The notes under the pieces are model-generated. The model saw only the letters and a list, made by a program, of their open reading frames with translations, was not told the DNA's origin and made no database searches. Shown in pieces: positions 43,197 through 52,400 of a stretch of 64,000 bases of DNA. The translations under genes were made by a program, and so were the position numbers. Numbering within the stretch: position 1 is the first letter of the stretch; every line of letters begins with the position of its first letter. This DNA comes from Leptospira sp. (GTDB taxonomy: Bacteria; Spirochaetota; Leptospiria; Leptospirales; Leptospiraceae): NCBI GenBank assembly GCA_009991425.1, contig JAACWH010000034.1, positions 51,764 to 115,763 of the forward strand, given 5' to 3'.

Positions 43197-44621
43197 ATGG
43201 CCTCTACCAATCAAAAAAAACTATTGAATTTGAAAGAAAATACTAAAGGCTCTATCTTCGAGCTTACACCTATAGCCTTACCAATCTTTATTTCCCAGGC
43301 AATGGATGTTTTTATGATCTTCAGTGATCGTTTCTTTCTTTCTAGATTGAGCATTGAAGATTTGGCAGCAACGTTAAGTGGTGGGATATTGCAATATGTT
43401 TTTAGTACCTTAGTCCTAGGAACAATGGGACAAATCACATCACTTGTAGGACAATATATTGGTGCAAAACAAAATGAAAAAGCAATCCAAACAGTTTACC
43501 AAGGACTAATTCTTTCGTTTGGTTTAACTCCGATTCTCATTCTTTTAAGTCAATTGGCGGCTCCTTCACTATTTTTATTTTTTGGACATGAAGACGCATT
43601 GATGAATAAAGAAATGGAATACTATTCGATTCTAAGCTTCACTATACTAACAATGTCAGTACGAACTGCACTAGCATCTTTTTTTATCGGTATTGGTAAG
43701 ACAATAATCGTTACTTATGCATCCTTATGTGCAGTTATTTTCAATTTACCAATAACTTATATTCTTGTATTTGGAAAATTTGGAATGCCAGCAATGGGAA
43801 TTAAGGGAGCAGCAATAGGAACTTTGATAGCAAGTTTATTTCCTATTTTAATTTTAAGTTTAAAATTCTATTCAAATGAGATTCATTCTATTTATCACAC
43901 AAGAATTAAACCTTTATTCGTGAAGAAGTTATTGAACAAACTACTTCGTTACGGTCTACCATCAGGTATAGAAATGATGGTCAATGTTTCCGGTTTCTTA
44001 TTTTTTACTATGATAATGTATTCTTACTCTGCCGATGTTGCAGCTGCGACTACTATAGTTTTGAATTGGGATATGGTTTGCTTTATTCCCCTTCTTGGAA
44101 TTGCGCAAGCTGTGGGAGGACAAGTTGGTAAGTATTTAGGTGAGGTAGATAAAATTTCCGCTTTGAAATCAGCAAACTCAGCATTGAAACTTGCTTGGAT
44201 TTATTCTTTATTAATTACTATTGTATACTTAAGTTTTAATGAGTTTCTTGTATTATTATTCTCTCCAGAATCTAAATATGAATCCTTTCAAATAGTTCAA
44301 AGGTATGCTTCCACAATGCTTAGAATATCTTGTGTATATTTTTTCTTCGATTCAACTTATAATATTTTAGGTGGTATATTGAGAGGAGCTGGAGATACAG
44401 TATGGGTGATGGTAGTGTCAAACATAGTGATGTGGACCTGTGCTTTTTCAATTTACATTTTTAAACTAAATTATGGAATTAGTCCTTTATCAGCATGGTG
44501 GATGTTAACTGCTATGGTTATGTCCTTAGGTTGTTTGTATTCGTATAGATTTCTTAAAAAAGATTGGTTGAATCGATTAATGATAGACCTAGAGCCATCT
44601 CCGTTTCCAGAAATAGATTAA
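43197..44621 (+). CDS. MATE-family efflux transporter
   Basis: This 474-residue membrane protein has twelve hydrophobic segments in two bundles of six. Family traits include the early ELTPIALPIFISQAMDVFMI, MGQITSLVGQYIGAKQNEKA, and in the second half ATTIVLNWDMVCFIPLLGIA and GILRGAGDTVW. MATE proteins expel cationic drugs or metabolites using Na+ or H+. The substrate is unknown. The 3' end overlaps the convergent corA gene by 33 bases. Confidence 0.9.
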   Translation: MASTNQKKLLNLKENTKGSIFELTPIALPIFISQAMDVFMIFSDRFFLSRLSIEDLAATLSGGILQYVFSTLVLGTMGQITSLVGQYIGAKQNEKAIQTVYQGLILSFGLTPILILLSQLAAPSLFLFFGHEDALMNKEMEYYSILSFTILTMSVRTALASFFIGIGKTIIVTYASLCAVIFNLPITYILVFGKFGMPAMGIKGAAIGTLIASLFPILILSLKFYSNEIHSIYHTRIKPLFVKKLLNKLLRYGLPSGIEMMVNVSGFLFFTMIMYSYSADVAAATTIVLNWDMVCFIPLLGIAQAVGGQVGKYLGEVDKISALKSANSALKLAWIYSLLITIVYLSFNEFLVLLFSPESKYESFQIVQRYASTMLRISCVYFFFDSTYNILGGILRGAGDTVWVMVVSNIVMWTCAFSIYIFKLNYGISPLSAWWMLTAMVMSLGCLYSYRFLKKDWLNRLMIDLEPSPFPEID

Positions 44622-45551
44622 AAATCCAATAGGAAGAATTCCTACCAATGAAATTGTTAAATAAAGTAATGAATCATTATCAAAAGGAATATTGGTAAAA
44701 TTCATTCCAAAAAATCCTGTTAAGAATGTCAAGGGTAGAAAGATGAAAGAAACTAGAGTAAGATTTTTGACGGTTTCGTTAGTTTTTTGAGATACAAGAG
44801 AGAAATAAGCATCAAGTAAGTTTCCCAGCAAGTCTCTTTCTAGTTCTATAGATTCATGAATTCGTGTTAAGTGATCAAAGACATCTCTAAAATAGAGTCG
44901 AACTTTCTCTGAAATAAATTTTGAATCATATCTTGATAGATATTGAAATACATCTCTTTGTGGAGATAAGGTTCTTTTCATTTTTAGAAGGGCTCTTTTG
45001 ATAGATAAGGTAGATTCTACTAAGTTTTTATTTTGATCCTTCCATAGTGAGGATTCTAATTTAGCAATTTCTTTTGATATCCCATCTAATATTGGAAAAC
45101 TAGAATCTACAATTTGGTCACAGACTAAATGAAGAAGTGAGTCTATTCCTGATCTTAATAGGCAAAAGTCGGATATGCTATTTTTTTCGATTACACTTTC
45201 AATTGATTGCTCTGGATGCTGGTGAATAGAAATCAGAAAGTTTTCATTAAAGAAAAAATGAATTTCTCGTATTTTTATGCTATGTGGTTTTGTGAAATGA
45301 ATCGTGTGCAGAACTATAAAAATATAATCGCCATATTCTTCAATCTTTGGTCTTTGATTTTGATTTTTTGTATCTTCCAAAGCAAGTGGATGGAGTGAAA
45401 AATTATCTGCTAGATAATTGATTTCATCATTGGAAATTGCTTCTATATCTATCCACATTCTATTTTTAGATATAGGGATATCATCCAAAGATGCATTTGG
45501 AAGATATTCTGGTTTATTAGTCTGTGAATTGTAAGTAAGAAGTCGAATCAT
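44589..45551 (-). CDS. corA: CorA-family magnesium/cobalt channel
   Basis: This 320-residue protein has a cytoplasmic alpha-beta domain, a long helix (about 150-255) and two C-terminal membrane helices. FFGMNFTNIP gives the GMN selectivity motif at the end of the first helix, and the tail is basic (FWKRRWL). It forms a pentameric Mg2+ (or Co2+) channel of the inner membrane. It is last of four minus-strand genes led by the A2M gene, 31 bases behind the sulfatase. Its last 33 bases overlap the convergent MATE gene. Confidence 0.92.
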   Translation of the reverse strand: MIRLLTYNSQTNKPEYLPNASLDDIPISKNRMWIDIEAISNDEINYLADNFSLHPLALEDTKNQNQRPKIEEYGDYIFIVLHTIHFTKPHSIKIREIHFFFNENFLISIHQHPEQSIESVIEKNSISDFCLLRSGIDSLLHLVCDQIVDSSFPILDGISKEIAKLESSLWKDQNKNLVESTLSIKRALLKMKRTLSPQRDVFQYLSRYDSKFISEKVRLYFRDVFDHLTRIHESIELERDLLGNLLDAYFSLVSQKTNETVKNLTLVSFIFLPLTFLTGFFGMNFTNIPFDNDSLLYLTISLVGILPIGFLIYFWKRRWL

Positions 45552-45582
45552 ATAATTTGTAATATATCTCTACACAAAACGA

Positions 45583-47298
45583 TTATTCAGAATATGTATT
45601 CCATTTTTTATAAAAACTATCAAAATCTTTAGCTGATTTATTTTGAATGATATCAAATTCATCTAGATCCATTTCATACAATTGGTTGAATCTTTTGTCT
45701 AAAATAAATTTCCTGTCATTCTCTATAAATCCAATGAAATTATCGATATTCCAGGACTTTAATGGCAGAGAGAGTATATATTGATCAGAAAATATATTAT
45801 CAGTCGCTGTAGTATTTATTTCAGAATTAGAATTATCTTTGCTAAAAAGTGATTTTATACTTTTTGCAAAATCAGGAAGCCCAGCCGTTTTAAATGCTTT
45901 TTTACGATGAATTGCATCATGAATGAAGTAACAAGGAACTTTGGTTTCTTCATTATAGATTGAATAGTTATGGTTATGGAAATTTCTTTCACCAAAAGAT
46001 TCTCCATGATCTGAAAGAATTATAAAAAGAGGATGCCTATCTCTCTTTTTGTGAAAGATATTTACTATTGCTTTAATAATCGTTTGTGTTCTACGAATAG
46101 AACTTTGGTATCTTTCTAGCTTACTCATCCTTTTATTCTTAAAATCTGGATTGCTTGGTGTTATAAAGTAGGGGCTATGTGTATTTGAAAATCCAATAAG
46201 TGCAAAGAGAGGTTTTGAATTATTAACAATGTTAGTTCTGATATAATCAATTAATACAGCATCATCTATTCCCCAATCAAATGTATCGAATGATTTTCCT
46301 TGGGAAGTTGACCAAGTCTTCAATCCTTTGCTATCGATATTATGGGTAAAAATCTGATATGCTATATCATCAATATTTTCAATCACAAAAGGTTGTGTAA
46401 AGATAAAATGAGTATCATATCCCAAAGCCTCAAAAAATTTAGGAAGGGAATCTTTGCTTTTATAAGTTTCTAAATTAGGTCTTGTGGTATTCAATTGAAC
46501 CTTACCTGTAAGTAGAGTGAATATACTTTTACTGCTATGAGGTATGGGAATGAAGCAATTACGAACATTATGTACACTGCTATTGGGTAAATTAAGATCA
46601 TTATCTAAAAAGTTAGAATGCTGCCAATGTTTCGATGAAATTCCTTCCATTAAAAAGATAATCACATCTGTATTTTTAGGCAAATTTGGTGTTTGAAAAT
46701 TCTGATTGTTTACTGAAGGATTATTGGAATGAGAAATATTTGAAGATAAATTATCGTTTTTATAATTATTTGAACTAGCAGTAGCTTTAGTAGTCATGAA
46801 ATTGTCAAACTGAAAGGATAGGAAAATTACAAAGAATAAAGTAAGGCTTAAAATATAAATCTGATTTTTAAAAAACAAATTATTGAGAATTAAAAGTAAA
46901 CTCGATAGAAATAATAGTAAATGTAGCAATACCCCTAGAGGAATAGAAAGGAAAAACTCCCAAGTATCTGAAAGTAAATAATTTATATTCTCTAGATAAT
47001 AACTAGCTAAAGAAGTAGTAATCTGTACTTGATAAAACACCTCAAAGTAAGAGACGATTCCGAATACTAAAATGAAAATTATTGTTATAAAATTTACAGT
47101 CAAAATACCTTTGCTGTAAAAAGATGGGTTACTATTTTCCTTGAAGTGAAATTTTATTATCAATATCAAAAATGATACAAAGAAGATAAAAGCAAAAAAG
47201 TTAAACGGTCTCCAGTTGCTCCAGAGAGGTATTGGATAAAAAATTATAAATGCAATACTAATAAAAATGATTAGTATATTAGTCTTTGTAAAATACAT
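45583..47298 (-). CDS. Membrane sulfatase-fold phosphotransferase (LTA-synthase/EptA-like)
   Basis: This 571-residue protein has five transmembrane helices (about residues 6-165), a low-complexity Asn/Ser linker (about 172-205) and an extracytoplasmic sulfatase-type domain. The metal ligand Glu218 sits in IIFLMEGIS. A Ser/Thr nucleophile region PHSSKSIFTLLTG follows, and ILSDHGESFGER supplies Asp and His. The fold transfers glycerophosphate or phosphoethanolamine from phospholipids to envelope glycans, and some members are true sulfatases. The donor and acceptor here are not known. It overlaps pbpC by 20 bases and precedes corA. Confidence 0.82.
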   Translation of the reverse strand: MYFTKTNILIIFISIAFIIFYPIPLWSNWRPFNFFAFIFFVSFLILIIKFHFKENSNPSFYSKGILTVNFITIIFILVFGIVSYFEVFYQVQITTSLASYYLENINYLLSDTWEFFLSIPLGVLLHLLLFLSSLLLILNNLFFKNQIYILSLTLFFVIFLSFQFDNFMTTKATASSNNYKNDNLSSNISHSNNPSVNNQNFQTPNLPKNTDVIIFLMEGISSKHWQHSNFLDNDLNLPNSSVHNVRNCFIPIPHSSKSIFTLLTGKVQLNTTRPNLETYKSKDSLPKFFEALGYDTHFIFTQPFVIENIDDIAYQIFTHNIDSKGLKTWSTSQGKSFDTFDWGIDDAVLIDYIRTNIVNNSKPLFALIGFSNTHSPYFITPSNPDFKNKRMSKLERYQSSIRRTQTIIKAIVNIFHKKRDRHPLFIILSDHGESFGERNFHNHNYSIYNEETKVPCYFIHDAIHRKKAFKTAGLPDFAKSIKSLFSKDNSNSEINTTATDNIFSDQYILSLPLKSWNIDNFIGFIENDRKFILDKRFNQLYEMDLDEFDIIQNKSAKDFDSFYKKWNTYSE

Positions 47299-49492
47299 TG
47301 AACTCGACTGAGGCTATAGTTTTGCTTTGTTCTTTTATTTCCAAGCGATGTGTTCCTTTCGCTACGGATAGATTAAAGCGATTTTTCTGATTGTAATCAG
47401 TTTCGGATCCATCTAAGTAGATTTGAAAGTTTTTATTTTCATTTGAATTTCGAAATTGAATTGGAATTTTCTGGGAATCTATTGGTAGCTTCGAGGAAAG
47501 ATAAAAGACTTGCCCAGGAGAAGGAGACACTATTTCTATTGGCTTGGATTTACTTTCCCCATTGTGTAATTTACAAATTTCCTTTGGTCGAAAATTACTT
47601 CGCATTCGAATTGTTAATATCGGGCATGTGTCGGAAGCTAATAAACCAGATTTTCTACAAATCGACATAGGTTCTGTCTCTGAATAAATATTTTTAGGTG
47701 ATCCAGAAATATTTACTAAATGGCGCATCACACTTTGGAAAATTCTACCTGCACCCCAATTCCCTGTAACATTGTGCATAGATCCTCCAGAGAAATTCCC
47801 TACCCAGGTTCCAACTATATAACGATCGCTAAATCCTATAGTCCAAGAATTTCGAAAATCTTTGGATGTTCCAGTTTTGAGTCCAATAGGGTAAGGAAAA
47901 TTTAGGAAACCTCTAACTGAAAAAGCTTTCTTCCTTAAATCGGAATCTCTTAGAATCGAGATTATCTCTTCAGCAGTTTCCGATTTCATAACTTGTTTGT
48001 TTTTAAAAATACTAAGATTCTCTTTTTCATTCTTTCCTAAATCAACTATGGGCAACTGTCCATTTAAGAGAAAGGCCGAGTATGCGTAAGTAACCTGGAA
48101 AAGAGAAGCTCCACCAGTACCCATAGCAAGACCATGACCATAAAAATCTGTGCTACGATTGAAATGATTGAATCCAAGTTCCTCTAAAAATTTTCTGAAT
48201 TCATGTGTCCCTAGAGTATCAATTGTTCGGTAAGCTGGTATATTTCTTGAATTGGCCAAAGCTTCCGCTAGGGTTAAATCACCCCAAAATTTTAAATCTG
48301 CATTTTTAGGTATAAAAATTTCTGATGATTGAGTAGACCTAGTTGAGCTTATGCGGAATTCTTTGTCCTCAATGATAGAGTTAGGTTGTAATAGTCCTCG
48401 GTCGATGGAGCGAGCATATAGTAAAGGTTTTAAGATAGATCCAGCGTCTCTGTAAGCAAGACTACCGTTTACTTGTCCTGCATCATAATCAAAAAAATTT
48501 TTAGATCCAATCATGCTGACGAGTCTGATGTGATTTTTATTTTCAGGATCTATTTCAAAAACTACTACAGAGGCATTGCTTGCTCTATATCTTTCAAGAA
48601 TGAGAAGTTCAGATTGCACAATTTCATAGATAGTTTTATTCAGTTCTGATGATAGTGTAGATAAAATGTTACCTTTATATTCTGGAAATTGAATTTTCAT
48701 CCATTCCGTAAAATGATAGTTCTCTTCTCCTATTTCTTCCGTACGAAGTGAACTAGGTTTATTTGTAAGAAGCCTAGATTCTAAGTACCCTATATTAATT
48801 TCTTCTTTTAGTTTTAAGGATTTTGATAAGCTACTTACTCTTCTATGAAAACTTTCCTCGTTAGGATAATTATTCCTCATGAGAACAACTAAACCTAGAG
48901 ATTCTTCAAGGGATAGATACTTGATATTTTTGCCAAAGTATCTCTTCGAGGCGATAGAGAATCCTTCCGAATTATTTCGTATAGAAACTGAATTCAAATA
49001 TGCTTCTAGTATAGTTTCCTTGGAATAACGTAGGTTTAAGGCGAGTGCAAAAAATATTTCTTTGATTTTGCGAGCAAAGCGAGACTCATCTCTCCATTCT
49101 GGGTGCAAGATTCTGGCGAGTTGTTGTGTAATAGTAGAACCACCACCTATTAATTTTCCTGTCATTAGGAACTGCTTAAATATTCTTGCAAACGATATAG
49201 GATCAATGCCAGGATGGAAGTAGTATCGTCTATCTTCTGAATATAATACAGCTTTGATTAAATGATCGGGGAAATTTGAAATGAGATTCCATTCGCGTAG
49301 CTTCCCGCTAGGTGATGCTTGGTGGAAGAGCAAATTATCTTCTTGGGAGTAATAAATTGTTGAACTATTTTCCCTAAGTAAATCATCACTTAGGGAAAAT
49401 TTTAGGTAGATATGAAAAGCACTAACTATTAAAAACGCAACTGCAGAAATTACTAAGTAATTTCTATTTTTTAAAAATGAAATTAATTTCAT
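47279..49492 (-). CDS. pbpC: Penicillin-binding protein 1C
   Basis: This 737-residue bifunctional enzyme has a signal anchor (about 10-30), a GT51 glycosyltransferase domain (about 60-230) with SEDRRYYFHPGIDP and GGGSTITQQLAR, and a transpeptidase domain (about 300-600). Ser352 begins the SILK motif, ANSRNIPAY holds SxN, and LKTGTS is the KTG box near 537. A PBP1C-specific C-terminal domain (about 650-737) follows. It polymerises and cross-links peptidoglycan. PBP1C and bacterial alpha-2-macroglobulin genes are linked in many species. Its start touches the A2M stop (TAATG). Confidence 0.93.
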   Translation of the reverse strand: MKLISFLKNRNYLVISAVAFLIVSAFHIYLKFSLSDDLLRENSSTIYYSQEDNLLFHQASPSGKLREWNLISNFPDHLIKAVLYSEDRRYYFHPGIDPISFARIFKQFLMTGKLIGGGSTITQQLARILHPEWRDESRFARKIKEIFFALALNLRYSKETILEAYLNSVSIRNNSEGFSIASKRYFGKNIKYLSLEESLGLVVLMRNNYPNEESFHRRVSSLSKSLKLKEEINIGYLESRLLTNKPSSLRTEEIGEENYHFTEWMKIQFPEYKGNILSTLSSELNKTIYEIVQSELLILERYRASNASVVVFEIDPENKNHIRLVSMIGSKNFFDYDAGQVNGSLAYRDAGSILKPLLYARSIDRGLLQPNSIIEDKEFRISSTRSTQSSEIFIPKNADLKFWGDLTLAEALANSRNIPAYRTIDTLGTHEFRKFLEELGFNHFNRSTDFYGHGLAMGTGGASLFQVTYAYSAFLLNGQLPIVDLGKNEKENLSIFKNKQVMKSETAEEIISILRDSDLRKKAFSVRGFLNFPYPIGLKTGTSKDFRNSWTIGFSDRYIVGTWVGNFSGGSMHNVTGNWGAGRIFQSVMRHLVNISGSPKNIYSETEPMSICRKSGLLASDTCPILTIRMRSNFRPKEICKLHNGESKSKPIEIVSPSPGQVFYLSSKLPIDSQKIPIQFRNSNENKNFQIYLDGSETDYNQKNRFNLSVAKGTHRLEIKEQSKTIASVEFNVFYKD

Positions 49493-52400
49493 TATTCCAC
49501 TTGCAGATAGTTTGTTTCAGTATTTCCATATACAGTTGTATCATACATCATAAAAACTTTTGCCGCAGGCATTACCGATTTACCTTTGGAAAGAGGTCTT
49601 AGTAAATAAGTAAATTCATACTCACCCGAATCCATATAGTCTTTAGAAAATAAAACCTTATCATCACGGTATTCAGTGTAAGTGGGAGAATCAAGCCACC
49701 AATACTCTGATTCTTGATTCCCATCATTATCATCATACTCTGAGTATTCAGAACTTTCCGTTTTGAAATTGGTATTTACAACTTCCGCGTTGCTGGGTAT
49801 AAAATCTTGTATCATCACAAAATTTCTTGCTTGGCTTGTATCAACAGAAAGTTTAACAAGATAGCTAGTTCCCCGTTTCAATTTACCTTTTTCTTCTTTT
49901 AGAATGAAATTTCCTTTGCTATCTTTTCCATGGAGACTATAAATTTTCTTGCTAATCTCCATTCCTTTCGAACTTGCTTTTTGTTCATCAAAGGTAGGAA
50001 TATAATTTAGCGAGGCATTGTAATAAAATCTTCCTGAATCACTGGTTCTTTGAAAGACTAAATCCTTAGTTGGGAATTTCCAATCGGAATCTATTGAACT
50101 TAAAGAAGATTCTTTAGAAAGTATTGAATTATCAGAACTACCGATAGATACTTCTAATAATTTTTTGGAGCCTATCTTCACTAAACCTTCTGTTTCAGAA
50201 TCGGTTGCTTCATATTTATCTCTATACTCTCTTAAAGCAAGTGCCAAGGTTGCTGAACTTTGGGTATCCATCCAAAGATTTCCAGATTTAGATGAAAGAA
50301 TAAATCGAATTAAGGCAGGCATTGACTTATTGTCAGGCTCAATATGCATCATAGTTGTAAGTAAGGATGCAATGGCCGATCCTTTGCTGTAATACGATAT
50401 CCAAAATTTGAATTCAGTTACCCACGTTAGCTGAACAGAATCTTCAGTGATTTTAAATTGAGAGATATAATCTTGGTAAAGTTTTTTTAGTTGCTTATCC
50501 TGGTTTATTGAACTTAGGCCTTTGGCATCGTAGATCGCAGTTAGAAAGATTCCTTGAGATTTAGGATTTAATTTGGAGAAATTGTTCATCAATGTTTTGT
50601 CCAAACCTAAAGTATCCAAACCATCTCTTGCTAAGATTGAATAAATCAAACTTAAGGTTTGGTAGGAGTCCTCTTCTTTTTCTTTAGGAGATTTGACTAG
50701 TGAAGTTAGATACTTTATGCCTGCTTTGTAAGAGCGCTCATTGATACTGTATTTATACTTCTTGGCAGCTTGCATTGTATGAATCACATATGCCGTAAGA
50801 TAGGGATACCCATGTCCGAATAAAGATGTTTCCTTCCATAGACGAAAGCTACCATCTGAGTTCTGAAAGTCCGGCATATCGCGTACAAAAAGTTTTTCTA
50901 TATTGTTGAAATCATAAGAATCATGGCTAGGTGGCTTGTATCCAAAACTAGTTAATAAATTTCCAGAACTAATACTTAGCAAATAAGCTGAAGTTCTTTG
51001 TTCCATGCAATAATAAGGATTTGCTCCATAAAAATCAAAGGCATTCTTTAAACCTGTAAGTACTGTCCCAGAAAGATTGAATTGCAGGCTAGCTTCTCTT
51101 AGTAAAACTTTATCTACACTTGGAAAATTCATAGCAAAGCTTTCGCTGCTATCGGTATAGCCTGCGATACGATTCGTAAGAACAGGTTCAGGTTTCTTAA
51201 ATGGAAATTTAACCTCCAAAGCATCTCGAATATCAGATTTCAAGATACCGGCTTTAGTATATAAATCAAATTGTTCAGGCTCTGCCACAACCTTGTAGCT
51301 GATTTCAATTTCTCTACCAGAAAACTTTTTGTTCAATTTCTCGTAGAGTTTACTATCAACATTAATTGAACTGGATACTTCCTTAGTCTGAAACGAATCA
51401 AGTTCGATCGTTTGATTTGAATTTTTTAAATCCAATTCATCCGATTCAAATTTAATTTTGAATTTTCCTTTGATTTTCGTATTGTTAGTAATAGTTGCTC
51501 CAACTGAAATGGCATCGTTGATTCTAACAAATCTCGGTGAACTCTTCTTGATGATGAGTGATTTTTTTACTAAGAATTCTTTATTTTCCGTTCCATAGTT
51601 TCCATTATTGGCTACTGCTGCCATAACTCGAAATGTTGTTAGATTGTCCGGCAGCTTGAAATTGATTTCAGCTTCCCCATTGGAATCTGTTTTTATATTG
51701 GGATTCCAATAAGCGGTTGGTTTAAAATCTTTTCTTGTTCCATCTTCGGATTCCTTGCCAAATCCACCATCGGATTGATCATCACCATAATCTCCACCTG
51801 GATTGTCTCCTTTGCCAGCGTATATTGACTGTTTAACGATCCAATCTCTTAGATCGAAGCTTCTCACTATGCTATTCCATAGTTTATAAAATTGACTAAC
51901 TGGGTTAGTGAAACTATAATTCACTAAGTCCAAAATTCCTCGATCAGCAACAGAAATAAGAACTTCTGATTTAGGTAGAGTTTTGATTTTTATTGTAATC
52001 TCTTCTCTTGGTGAATAAGTCTCCTTGTTGAACACTAATTCTACTGGAGCGATTTTGGAACTGGTATTAACATTTAGCTGAATGGAACCTGTTTTAACTT
52101 TAGGAACACCATAATCTCTTGATACAAATTCTATCTTATCCTTGCCTTCGAGATCCTTAGGAGGTTCAGATCTCCCTGTAACTAAGATTACATTGAATTC
52201 CACATTTGGTAAATATTCAGCTTTGATAGGAATCTCAATTGGTTCACTGTTTCCTTTTAGTTGAATAGATTTACTCCAATAAACTCCATCTCGTTGTGTA
52301 CTTAAGATTGCTCTGGCTTCTGGATAGGGTGATTGGATTATAACTTTGGCAACATCTCCAATATCATAAACTGGTTTATCAGCTGATAATTGAATCGTAT

